Assembly: GCA_025938035.1 (NCBI GenBank)
Contig: JAICQE010000099.1
Span: 1 to 16,473, forward strand
DNA from: Vicinamibacteria bacterium
GTDB lineage: Bacteria; Acidobacteriota; Vicinamibacteria; Vicinamibacterales; UBA2999
Length of the DNA stretch: 16,473 bases
Direction: 5' to 3'
The stretch's first letter is position 1. Every line of letters starts with the position of its first letter. The position numbers were made by a program, and so were the translations under genes. This document shows, in pieces, positions 1 to 6,147 of this stretch. The notes below the pieces were generated by a model that had not been told where the DNA came from, searched no databases, and worked only from the letters and a program-made list of their open reading frames with translations.

Positions 1-962
1 CGCTGGGCCAGCCGTGACTGCGCGGCGGTCAGGCGGGCGTCGGCAACCGCCACGGCCCGCTGCGCGTCCGTCACGCGCCGCAACGGCACCGCTCGCTCCG
101 CGAAGAGTTTCTGCACCCGCTCGAGATCGGCGCGGGCCGCGTCGGCCGTGACCTGCGCTTCGGCGACGTTGGCGACCAGCGTTGCATGGTCTTCCCTGTT
201 TTCCGAAAGACGCGGCTCGAAGCGGCCGAGCGCCTGACCGGCCACGACCCGATCGCCAACCGCAAGGAGTTGCGCCGCCCCGTAGCGCCCATCCGCCGGC
301 GCCGAGACAATCGCCTCTCCGCCCGTCAACGGCTCGATGACGGCCGGCACGCGAATCGAACGGCGCACGTCGCCTTCCTGCACGGGGACCGCCGCGAACG
401 GATTGGTCCATTGCTGCTCCTTCAGGTACGAGATCGCCGCCGCATCGTCCGACTGGCGGCTCTCCGCGTCGGCGACGGCGGCAGACTCGTCCGCGAACAC
501 CGTCGCGGCGCCCAGATCGTGGCGGTCGGACACGTCCGGGCCGTCGACGATGAGCGCCCACCGATACGTGCCGGCGGCTGGAAGCGTGCCCTCGACGCGG
601 AAGACGCCCGGGCGCAATGCCTCGCCCGCCAGCACCGTGGCGGACGCTGCACCGCTCGCGGGCGTGAACTCAACACGGGCGCGGCCCTTCGTAACCGCGG
701 CGAAGTCCTCGAGGCGGGTCAGGTGCACGGCAAACCTCGCCGTCTGCCCGGCGACGAGCGGCGGGTACTCCATGAACAGCTCGCTCGCCTCCGTCCAGCT
801 CGTGACGTCGAGCGTTGGCGGCTCCGGGGAGTCCGCAGGCGCGGCGCGTCGGCTGCAACCAGCCAACAGCACTGCCACCGAACCACCAACTACCAACCAC
901 CAACTACCAACACACCACCAGCTACGAACCACCAACCACGAACTAGCGACAGGTCTCCTCAT
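1..962 (-). CDS. RND efflux periplasmic adaptor (HlyD/CusB type), 3' end missing
   Basis: This is the membrane-fusion subunit that links an inner-membrane RND pump to a TolC-type channel. The first 320 codons are present and the gene continues past base 1. An Arg-Arg N-terminus and hydrophobic stretch end in a lipobox, LLAGC, with Cys36, so a lipoprotein is predicted. A beta-rich N-terminal domain follows (about 40-150), then KEQQWTNPF near 181-189, seen in CusB/CzcB-like adaptors. The lipoyl/barrel-sandwich half motif with GDRVVAGQAL lies around 205-255, and the start of an alpha-helical hairpin runs from about 258 to the edge. The start ATG (960-962) overlaps the TGA of the TolC gene (959-961) as ATGA, implying translational coupling. 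Most of the signal peptide is encoded by a GTTGGTGGTT-like word repeat. The substrate is inferred from the family and from the His-rich neighbour as a heavy metal. Family is solid; substrate is not. Confidence 0.88.
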   Translation of the reverse strand, partial: MRRPVASSWLVVRSWWCVGSWWLVVGGSVAVLLAGCSRRAAPADSPEPPTLDVTSWTEASELFMEYPPLVAGQTARFAVHLTRLEDFAAVTKGRARVEFTPASGAASATVLAGEALRPGVFRVEGTLPAAGTYRWALIVDGPDVSDRHDLGAATVFADESAAVADAESRQSDDAAAISYLKEQQWTNPFAAVPVQEGDVRRSIRVPAVIEPLTGGEAIVSAPADGRYGAAQLLAVGDRVVAGQALGRFEPRLSENREDHATLVANVAEAQVTADAARADLERVQKLFAERAVPLRRVTDAQRAVAVADARLTAAQSRLAQ

Positions 963-2179
963 GGGATCTCCCATCCGCTGACAAACTCGAGCTCCAGCTC
1001 CGCCTGCCGTACCGCGAAGTCGAGCGCACTCTGCCGGACGCGTGCGGACGCCGAGCTGCGAAACGCGTCCAGCAGCTCCAGGATTCCGCGCTCGCCCGCG
1101 TCGTAGCTCACCTGTGCGATCCGTTCGAGCTCCATAGCGGTTTTCAGCGCGGCGGCGCGGTATCGGTCGGCCGCGTCGCGCCGCTCGAGGACGACGTTGC
1201 GCCATGCGGCAATCTGGCTGCGCAGGATCGCGCGCAATGCGTCGAGCTGCACCTCGGCCTGAGAGCGGCGGGCGCGGGCCAGTGCCTGTTCGGGGCGGCC
1301 GCGGTCGAAGAGAGGAATCGCAACGTGGACGGCGACGACGCCGCCAACGTCACCGCTTCCGACGTTCGAGGATTTGGTGCCCGCGACCACTTCCGGCTCG
1401 GGAATCGCACGACGGCCCGCAGCGCGCTCGGCGAACGCGGCCGCGTCGATCTCCCGGCGCAGTGCGCTGATTTCACCGCGCGTCTCCTCCGCACGCGCCA
1501 TCAGCTCGTCCACCGCCGGCAGCATGGCGCGAGGGACGTTTCCGGCCACCGCTGTAATCGCCGGCGAACCCGCCGGCATGAGGAATCCAGCCAGCAACGC
1601 CTGCGCCCGCGCGCGATCGACGGCCGCGCCGGCGCGCTCAACGTCGGCCTCGAGCACCTCCCGCTCGGCACGAAGCCGATCGAACCCGGCGGCGTCGCCG
1701 GCAGCCTCACGCTTGCTCAGCACGCCCGCGAGCTCCTGCAGCCGATCGCGCGTCGCCGCAAGCTCCCGCTCGCGATCCTGAGCGGCAACAAGCTCCGCGA
1801 ACGCCAGGCGCAGATCCGTCCGCAGCCGACGCAGCTGATCGCCGGCACGGCCCGATGTCGCATCGACCATGGCGGCCGCGGCGCTCACCTCGAGAGGCCG
1901 CCGGCCGGTGATCGGGAACACCTGGGCCACCGTCGTGATGTGTTCGGTCACGCCGGCAACCGATTCGCGGTTGTAGGTGCCGCGCGGGTTCGGCCAGCGG
2001 CCTGCCGCAAGCACGTCGGCGCGCGCGACGTCGATCGGGGCGTTGATTGCACGAACGCGCGGATTCTCCGGCGTCAGCTGCGCCAGCGCCTGCGCTTCCG
2101 TCAACGACGACGTTTGCGCGCCCGCACCCGCGGGCGCCAATGACGCCGCGAGGAGCGCGCCCACGAACAGTGAACGCAT
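959..2179 (-). CDS. TolC-family outer-membrane efflux channel (CusC/CzcC-like)
   Basis: This 406-residue protein is the outer-membrane channel of a tripartite efflux pump. A Sec signal peptide (MRSLFVGALL... ending AGAGAQ) is followed by two long alpha-helical repeats rich in Ala, Arg and Glu, typical of the periplasmic barrel of TolC proteins. LTEAQALAQL near the mature N-terminus and a helix near the C-terminus with YDAGERGILELLDAFR are hallmarks of the metal-efflux branch; the length is usual for CusC/CzcC relatives. A GAGG lies 4 bases before the ATG and is supplied by the word-like repeat at 2182-2244. Downstream it overlaps the adaptor start by 4 bases, and upstream it follows the His-rich gene after about 100 bases. 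No RND pump gene is in view; it should lie beyond the adaptor. Confidence 0.9.
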   Translation of the reverse strand: MRSLFVGALLAASLAPAGAGAQTSSLTEAQALAQLTPENPRVRAINAPIDVARADVLAAGRWPNPRGTYNRESVAGVTEHITTVAQVFPITGRRPLEVSAAAAMVDATSGRAGDQLRRLRTDLRLAFAELVAAQDRERELAATRDRLQELAGVLSKREAAGDAAGFDRLRAEREVLEADVERAGAAVDRARAQALLAGFLMPAGSPAITAVAGNVPRAMLPAVDELMARAEETRGEISALRREIDAAAFAERAAGRRAIPEPEVVAGTKSSNVGSGDVGGVVAVHVAIPLFDRGRPEQALARARRSQAEVQLDALRAILRSQIAAWRNVVLERRDAADRYRAAALKTAMELERIAQVSYDAGERGILELLDAFRSSASARVRQSALDFAVRQAELELEFVSGWEIP

Positions 2180-2181
2180 AG

Positions 2182-2244
2182 AACCTCGAACTCCCGAACC
2201 GAACCCAGAACACGAACTGGGAACCGAGAACTCGGAAGAGTGAA
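2182..2244. repeat. Word-like low-complexity repeat, GAACC/CGAAC type
   Basis: This stretch between the His-rich gene and the TolC gene is built of variants of the words gaacc, cgaac and gaact. It contains the small inverted pair cccag...ctggg. It is not coding in any convincing way. On the minus strand its inner end provides the GAGG that precedes the TolC start. Comparable word repeats occur at 885-940, 6203-6230 and 9081-9105. Confidence 0.5.
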
Positions 2245-2260
2245 CGTTTGTTGAGGAACG

Positions 2261-2278
2261 GACGGATAGCTATCCGTC
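2261..2278. promoter_or_regulatory. Perfect 18-bp palindrome downstream of the His-rich gene
   Basis: GACGGATAGCTATCCGTC is exactly self-complementary and lies 2 bases beyond the stop codon of the His-rich gene, between it and the TolC gene. It could be a dimeric-repressor operator, or an RNA hairpin with a 7-bp stem and AGCT loop that attenuates transcription between the two genes. No T-run follows on the minus strand, so a classical intrinsic terminator is unlikely. Confidence 0.4.
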
Positions 2279-2280
2279 AG

Positions 2281-2676
2281 CTAGGACAGGAAGTCGGGCG
2301 GGGCGCGAGGCGATCGAACGGCAATTCGGGGTGGATCAACGGCGTGAGCGACATGCGGCGTGCGAGCGCGGAGCTGCGCGGGCGGAACCACCAGAACGAA
2401 CGCCGGGTTCGTGACCGCCGGAAGGCTGAACGGAGCCGCAGCCGCCGCCACGAATACCTGCGTTGCCACGACCCGTCCCTCATCGTCCTGATGATCGACG
2501 AGAGGGCCAGGGACGAGCGGAATCACCGCGTCGTGCCCGGAGAGATGCGCATGCATCGCCTGACCGTGGTGGTGGTGAGTGTCCTCCACGTCGAGATGCA
2601 CGTGCGTCAGCGGAGCGGAGATTGCTCCGGCGTGCACGAGCACCACGAGCACGGCGGCGATCAGCCGGCGACGCAC
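2281..2676 (-). CDS. Small exported histidine-rich protein, probable metal binder
   Basis: This 131-residue protein starts at GTG (2674-2676), giving MRRRLIAAVLVVLVHAGAIS as a compact signal peptide. Right after it comes a cluster of nine histidines between residues 25 and 48 (His25, 27, 34-37, 42, 44, 48), mixed with Asp, Glu and Met. The C-terminal half is hydrophobic then Pro/Arg-rich with no recognised domain. It is the first gene of the run leading into a TolC channel and RND adaptor, a position often held by periplasmic metal-binding accessory proteins. I infer that it buffers or delivers a metal such as copper, silver, zinc or cobalt to the pump. The GTG is preceded at 6 bases by a -10-like TACAAT, so the mRNA may be leaderless. 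No family name can be assigned. Confidence 0.7.
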   Translation of the reverse strand: MRRRLIAAVLVVLVHAGAISAPLTHVHLDVEDTHHHHGQAMHAHLSGHDAVIPLVPGPLVDHQDDEGRVVATQVFVAAAAAPFSLPAVTNPAFVLVVPPAQLRARTPHVAHAVDPPRIAVRSPRAPPDFLS

Positions 2677-2682
2677 TGGGCG

Positions 2683-2688
2683 ATTGTA
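2683..2688 (-). promoter_or_regulatory. Candidate -10 element (TACAAT) of the His-rich/TolC/adaptor operon
   Basis: On the minus strand TACAAT is followed by CGCCCA and then directly by the GTG start of the His-rich gene. This spacing would put the transcription start at or next to the start codon, that is a leaderless transcript. There is no good -35 hexamer 17 bases upstream (GTGTCA at best). Confidence 0.35.
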
Positions 2689-2710
2689 GTCAATTGCCCC
2701 GAGGCTGACA

Positions 2711-2746
2711 CCTGACGTTTTCCTGACAGACTGTTCAGACGTCAGG
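2711..2746. promoter_or_regulatory. Inverted repeat in the divergent promoter region
   Basis: CCTGACGT (2711-2718) and ACGTCAGG (2739-2746) are perfect 8-bp inverted arms separated by 20 bases; a weaker CTGACAG/CTGTTCAG pair lies between them. The site lies between the divergent His-rich operon and the sialidase-like lipoprotein gene, where an operator for both would be expected. It does not match a metal-regulator box that I recognise. Confidence 0.35.
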
Positions 2747-2794
2747 CCACAAAGGACACAAAGAATCCGCACAAAGGACACGAAGATCACGAAG
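2747..2794. repeat. CACAAAGGACAC-type direct repeat
   Basis: CCACAAAGGACACAAAG (2747-2763) and GCACAAAGGACACGAAG (2769-2785) match at 15 of 17 positions, and a further partial ATCACGAAG follows. The repeat abuts the start region of the gene at 2804. On the minus strand it reads as a false hydrophobic peptide, which should not be annotated as an N-terminal extension of the His-rich gene. Confidence 0.6.
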
Positions 2795-2803
2795 AATAGG
2801 CTG

Positions 2804-4051
2804 ATGAAGCGCTCGTTCCTCGTGGCCGTGCTGTTGGCGGCGATCGTCGGCGGCTGCCGACGGACCGAACCCACCAAACCACCAGCGGAGACGCCGGTGG
2901 AATCCGCCTTCCCGCTGAAGGTCGAGCCGCTCGGCGCGCCGGTGCAGGGGAACTCCGGTCAGCCGCAGCTGACCGCGTCCGATCGCGGAGTCGTCCTCAG
3001 CTGGCTCGAACAGACGGACACGACGGCCACGCTGAAGTTTTCCGAGCTCACCGGCAGTTCGTGGACGGCCGCGAAAACGGTCGCGTCGAGCGACGGCTGG
3101 TTCGTCACCGACGCCGACGTTCCGACGGTGATGCGCAAGCGCGACGGCACGCTCGTCGCGACGACCTATCCGTCGGTCGATCCGGCGATCGAGGCGTACG
3201 ACCTGCGATTCTCATATTCACGGGACGAGGGCAAGACCTGGTCGCCGCCAGTGAGCCCGCACCACGACGGGACGAAGGCGCAGCACGGCTTCGCGTCGCT
3301 CTTCGAGATGGGCGACGGCGCGCTCGGCATGATCTGGCTCGATGGACGCGTGCCGGAGTCGATGAGCGTCTACTTCGCGGCATTCGACGCCGCGTGGAAA
3401 CAGACCGCCGAAACATCGGTCAACGCGCGTGTGTGCGAATGCTGCCCGACGGCGGCCACGATGACGGCCGAAGGGCCGCTCGTCGCATTCCGCGATCGCT
3501 CGAACCAGGAGATTCGCGACATCCACGTCGCGCGCGTCGAGCACCCCTCGACGTCGCTCGGGGCAGGCGGCACGTGGACGGACGCTGTGCCGATCCACGC
3601 CGACAACTGGCGCATCGAGGCGTGTCCGGTGAACGGCCCGGCGCTCTCCGCGCGGGGCCGCACCGTTGCGGCGGCGTGGTTCAGCGCCACCGGCAACAAC
3701 GGCCACGCCTACGCGGCATTCTCGCAGGACGCCGGGCGGACCTGGGGCGATCCGATTCGGCTCGACGATGAAACGTCGCTCGGGCGGGTGGACATCGAGT
3801 TGCTGGACGACGGCTCGGCCCTGGCAACGTGGGTTGAATTTGCAAACGAGCGTGCGCAGCTCAGAGCGCGTCACATCAAAGCGCCGCGCGAGCGTTCGGC
3901 TGCCGCGACCATCGCCGGAGCGGGCGAACCGCGCCTACGCGGCTACCCGCGTCTCAGCAGGAATGGAAACACGCTGGTGTTTGCGTGGACGGAGTCGGGC
4001 GACGGCCCGGGACCGGGGGCAGTTAGAACTGCTGTCGCCAGGCTGAAATAA
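2804..4051 (+). CDS. Sialidase-like (Asp-box/BNR propeller) lipoprotein with CxCC motif
   Basis: This 415-residue protein has a signal peptide ending in the lipobox VGGC (Cys18), so a lipid-anchored envelope protein is predicted. Two Asp boxes are clear: SRDEGKTW at 139-146 and SQDAGRTW at 307-314, as in the sialidase/BNR beta-propeller fold. The catalytic Arg triad of true sialidases could not be assigned, so enzyme activity is doubtful. A cysteine cluster, CECC at 211-214, with a further Cys at 274 could hold a metal. It is transcribed away from the His-rich efflux operon across a 127-base divergent region, which hints at shared control. Residues 248-255 (PSTSLGAG) look like a small nucleotide repeat inserted in frame. 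An AGG lies just ahead of the ATG. The fold is fairly sure and the function is open. Confidence 0.75.
   Translation: MKRSFLVAVLLAAIVGGCRRTEPTKPPAETPVESAFPLKVEPLGAPVQGNSGQPQLTASDRGVVLSWLEQTDTTATLKFSELTGSSWTAAKTVASSDGWFVTDADVPTVMRKRDGTLVATTYPSVDPAIEAYDLRFSYSRDEGKTWSPPVSPHHDGTKAQHGFASLFEMGDGALGMIWLDGRVPESMSVYFAAFDAAWKQTAETSVNARVCECCPTAATMTAEGPLVAFRDRSNQEIRDIHVARVEHPSTSLGAGGTWTDAVPIHADNWRIEACPVNGPALSARGRTVAAAWFSATGNNGHAYAAFSQDAGRTWGDPIRLDDETSLGRVDIELLDDGSALATWVEFANERAQLRARHIKAPRERSAAATIAGAGEPRLRGYPRLSRNGNTLVFAWTESGDGPGPGAVRTAVARLK
3545..3568 (+). repeat. Short in-frame repeat insert encoding PSTSLGAG
   Basis: The bases encode PSTSLGAG inside the sialidase-like protein, in a loop between propeller strands. 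From memory, near-identical peptides (PSTSLGTG, PSTSLRAG) recur in unrelated proteins of Acidobacteriota and Chloroflexota assemblies, because a dispersed CCCTCGAC...GCTCGGGG repeat falls in coding DNA. The match is by recall and was not searched. Confidence 0.4.
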
Positions 4052-4058
4052 ATGCAGG

Positions 4059-4093
4059 ATGCAGAATTCTGAATGCAGTGCTGAATTCTGCAT
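4059..4093. repeat. Inverted repeat between convergent genes (GCAGAATTC type)
   Basis: ATGCAGAATTC (4059-4069) and GAATTCTGCAT (4083-4093) are perfect 11-bp arms with a 13-base spacer. More copies of the GAATTC and TGCATTCTG words extend to about 4110. It fills the gap between two genes that end toward each other. It could fold in the RNA of either strand, but there is no T-run, and its AT-rich word structure suggests a repeat family rather than a plain terminator. Confidence 0.6.
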
Positions 4094-4115
4094 TCTGCAT
4101 TCTGAATTCGAAGTC

Positions 4116-4514
4116 CTAGTCCACCACTTCCCCCGGCCGATGTCCCCAGCCGAAGCCATCCTTCGGACGATGGAGCGTCAGCATGCGAAGGAGATGGTCC
4201 TTCTTGTTGCGGCCCGGGTTGCCGGAGATGATCAGGCGATCGCCGATCTTCAGCTTGTCCCGGCTGACGCCTTGTCCGTCGAGCTGGAGCGCGCCGCCCC
4301 ATTCGACCGCGTACCGCACGACCGTCCCGTCCTTCTCGCGCACCACCAGGTGGACGAAGGAATGCGGGTTGCGGAAGAGCAGCTGCACCAGCTGCCCTTC
4401 AATCGTCATTGTCTGGTTTTCGAGATAGGCCGCGGAGAACGAGTGATGCGCGAAAGCGCGAGCCCCCCACAGGCTGGCGGCGGCAACGATCAGGACGACC
4501 AGGAAACGCCTCAT
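4116..4514 (-). CDS. DUF6152 family exported protein, copy 2
   Basis: This 132-residue protein has a signal peptide ending in AFA just before HHSF (residues 23-26). Predicted cleavage leaves His-His at the mature N-terminus. Then come NPHSFVH (45-51), the YAVEWGG core, and SGNPGRN...LRMLTLHRPKDGFGWG near the C-terminus. These fit the small periplasmic family DUF6152, whose function is unknown. It lies 8 bases after the stop of its paralogue at 4523-4921, and by my count the two proteins match at about 91 of 132 positions. The start ATG (4512-4514) is preceded by an AGGT. The two copies are presumably co-transcribed and arose by tandem duplication. Confidence 0.85.
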   Translation of the reverse strand: MRRFLVVLIVAAASLWGARAFAHHSFSAAYLENQTMTIEGQLVQLLFRNPHSFVHLVVREKDGTVVRYAVEWGGALQLDGQGVSRDKLKIGDRLIISGNPGRNKKDHLLRMLTLHRPKDGFGWGHRPGEVVD

Positions 4515-4522
4515 GGCACCTG

Positions 4523-4921
4523 TCAGTCGAATGTTTCTCCCGGTTTCTTGCCCCAGCCGAACCCGTCCTTCGTCCGGTGAAGCGAGAGCATACGGACCTG
4601 ATGTGTCTTCGGATTGCGTGCCGGGTTGCCGGAAATTACCACGTGGTCGCCGATCTTCAGCGTGTCTCTGGTGACGCCCTGGTTCCCGAGCTGACCAGTA
4701 CCGCCCCACTCGACCGCGTAGCGGACGAGAGTCCCGTCCTTCTCCTTGACGTTCACGTGCACCCACGAATGCGGGTTGCGGAAGAGGAACTGAACGAGAT
4801 CACCCTCGATCGTCACCATCCGATCCTCGAGGTAGGTTGCGGCGAAAGAATGATGCGCGTACGCCTGCGCGCCGACGAACGTTGCGGCAGCGACAAGCAG
4901 AACGACGAGATAGCGCTTCAT
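4523..4921 (-). CDS. DUF6152 family exported protein, copy 1
   Basis: This is the first gene of a tandem DUF6152 pair, 132 residues. The signal peptide ends AYA directly before HHSF (23-26), so the mature protein is predicted to start with two histidines. Other conserved positions are NPHSWVH (45-51), KDGTLVRYAVEWGG, and SGNPARN followed by RMLSLHRTKDGFGWG. A strong AGGGAGGA ribosome-binding site sits about 10 bases before the ATG, which supports this start over any upstream extension. No enzymatic motif is evident. The mature N-terminal His plus two further conserved His residues (47 and 50) suggests a metal site, which is inference. Its upstream region (4922-5050) should carry the promoter of the pair. 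Confidence 0.87.
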   Translation of the reverse strand: MKRYLVVLLVAAATFVGAQAYAHHSFAATYLEDRMVTIEGDLVQFLFRNPHSWVHVNVKEKDGTLVRYAVEWGGTGQLGNQGVTRDTLKIGDHVVISGNPARNPKTHQVRMLSLHRTKDGFGWGKKPGETFD

Positions 4922-4981
4922 ATCGTGGTTCCTCCCTGTCAGAACCAGGAATCCATGCTAACCGAGCGGCTGTGCAATAGC

Positions 4982-5012
4982 TTCTGAAGAGTCTCTGAAT
5001 TCTTCGTCAGAA
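4982..5012. other. Imperfect hairpin in the 4922-5050 intergenic region
   Basis: TTCTGAAGA (4982-4990) pairs imperfectly with TCTTCGTCAGAA (5001-5012), with a two-base bulge. A second short palindrome, CCCGAATCGGG, lies at 5033-5043, just beyond the stop of the STAS/receiver gene. Either could end that transcript or regulate the DUF6152 pair. No poly-T tract accompanies them, and nothing else is recognisable in this gap. Confidence 0.25.
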
Positions 5013-5050
5013 ACATCAATTGCGAACAATATACCCGAATCGGGAACGTG

Positions 5051-5737
5051 TCATCGGGGCGCGCGAAAAAGCTCGCGGATCGCTCCGAGCAGGTGGCCGG
5101 CCGCATCGGCAGCGTCCCGGCTCGCAAAGCCCTCCGGAAGATCGACCAGCGCGCACGCGGCCGTCAACCGTGTGAACTCATCGGCGGCGCGGGTCCCTGC
5201 CGCGGCCTGCGGCATACGCCCGGCCACGACGACCTTCGGCCGTGCGGCCGACAGCAGAATGACTGCATCGGGCAGATTCGATGCCGTCATCACGCGGTGA
5301 CCGTCCCGCCGCAGCACCTCGCGTACGTACGCCAGCACGTCGTCGGACCGATCGACGCACAGGATATCCGGCGCGGCAAAGACGTCGCGCCTGTGTCGAT
5401 GGGCATCGGCAATGGCCTCGCTCTCCGTGTCGAACAGCTGGAGGACGGGCTTCAGGCGCGTCACGGTGAGGACCTGGTCGAGTGCCGGCGAAACGGCGCA
5501 GATGCGCAGCGTGCCGGAGGAATTCCGTGCACGCGTGAGATAGCGCACCAGCATGCCCAGACCGGCGCTGTCGACGAAGGTCACGTCGCCGAGGTGCAGC
5601 AGGATGTGCGGATTTACAGCCATTCGCGCATCGAGGTGCGCCTGAAGGGCCGTACTCTCCTCACCTTCGACAATTCGCCCGGCGCAGGTCACGACGGTAA
5701 CTTCGCCGACATCACGGCTGTGAAGCGACAGGGACAT
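5051..5737 (-). CDS. STAS-domain protein fused to a degenerate receiver domain
   Basis: This 228-residue cytoplasmic regulator has a STAS (anti-sigma-factor antagonist) domain over about residues 1-112. Its signature FVDSAGLGMLV (54-64) holds a serine in the segment phosphorylated by RsbW/SpoIIAB-type kinases. The second half (about 123-228) resembles a response-regulator receiver: PDILCVDRSDD is the acidic beta-1 loop and VVVAGRMPQ is beta-3. In that strand the phosphoacceptor Asp is replaced by Ala172, counting back from the Pro as in the usual DxxMP. It is therefore likely a non-phosphorylated pseudo-receiver. The start ATG at 5735-5737 is preferred because the longer open frame would run through a TATAAT promoter. 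It is divergent from another STAS gene at 5800, and no anti-sigma kinase is in view. Confidence 0.75.
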   Translation of the reverse strand: MSLSLHSRDVGEVTVVTCAGRIVEGEESTALQAHLDARMAVNPHILLHLGDVTFVDSAGLGMLVRYLTRARNSSGTLRICAVSPALDQVLTVTRLKPVLQLFDTESEAIADAHRHRRDVFAAPDILCVDRSDDVLAYVREVLRRDGHRVMTASNLPDAVILLSAARPKVVVAGRMPQAAAGTRAADEFTRLTAACALVDLPEGFASRDAADAAGHLLGAIRELFRAPR

Positions 5738-5771
5738 TAAGGGGACGCGGTGTGAAAAAATGGGTGCGCGG

Positions 5772-5777
5772 ATTATA
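5772..5777 (-). promoter_or_regulatory. Candidate -10 element (TATAAT) for the STAS/receiver gene
   Basis: On the minus strand a consensus TATAAT is followed by CCGCGC and lies 34 bases before the ATG at 5737. This supports the shorter start for that gene. The same 62-base gap must hold the promoter for the divergent STAS gene. Confidence 0.5.
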
Positions 5778-5799
5778 CGGCGCACGTCAGGGGATGGAG

Positions 5800-6147
5800 A
5801 TGCAGATTGAGAAGCGGGAGGTGGGACCAGTCGTCGTGCTCGACGTGTCGGGGCGGCTCGTGTTGAGCGACCCTGGCAGCGACGCCCGATTCAAGGACTG
5901 CGTCGCCGAGCTTCTGGAGAGCGGCACCGAATCCGTGATCGTCAACGTCGCCAACGTGACCGACATCGACACCTCCGGCCTGAGCGCCCTCGTCTCCGCA
6001 CACATCTCGATGGCGCGCGTGTCGAAGCGCCTGAAGCTCATCGCCCCGACACCGCGGATGCGTCACCTCCTGCACGTCAGCCGGCTCGACGCCGTGTTCG
6101 ACCTCTGCGAAACGGAAGAAGAGGCGCTCGCCGGTTTCAGTACGTAG
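5800..6147 (+). CDS. STAS-domain anti-sigma-factor antagonist
   Basis: This is a stand-alone STAS protein of 115 residues, the usual length for RsbV/SpoIIAA-type antagonists. These bind an anti-sigma kinase when dephosphorylated and so free a sigma factor or drive another partner switch. VGPVVVLDVSGRL forms the first strands, DIDTSGLSALV (55-65) is the switch region with Ser59, and EEEALAGF closes the C-terminal helix. AGGGG at 5789-5793 sits 6 bases before the ATG at 5800; an ATG at 5794 would leave no spacing. It is divergent from the STAS/receiver gene, so the two may act in one partner-switching circuit. Its TAG stop lies inside the first copy of a hairpin repeat. Confidence 0.85.
   Translation: MQIEKREVGPVVVLDVSGRLVLSDPGSDARFKDCVAELLESGTESVIVNVANVTDIDTSGLSALVSAHISMARVSKRLKLIAPTPRMRHLLHVSRLDAVFDLCETEEEALAGFST

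Noticed and set aside
186..1106. A 306-codon plus-strand open frame.
   Set aside because: It is antisense to the adaptor and TolC genes, whose domain motifs, lipobox and ATGA overlap are clear.
2677..2877. N-terminal extension of the His-rich gene to an ATG at 2877.
   Set aside because: The extra residues come from the CACAAAGGACAC repeat and the divergent promoter region and overlap the start of the lipoprotein gene. The GTG at 2676 gives a clean signal peptide.
5738..5785. Longer start of the STAS/receiver gene at 5785.
   Set aside because: The added codons run through the minus-strand TATAAT and its discriminator, so they are more likely promoter than protein.
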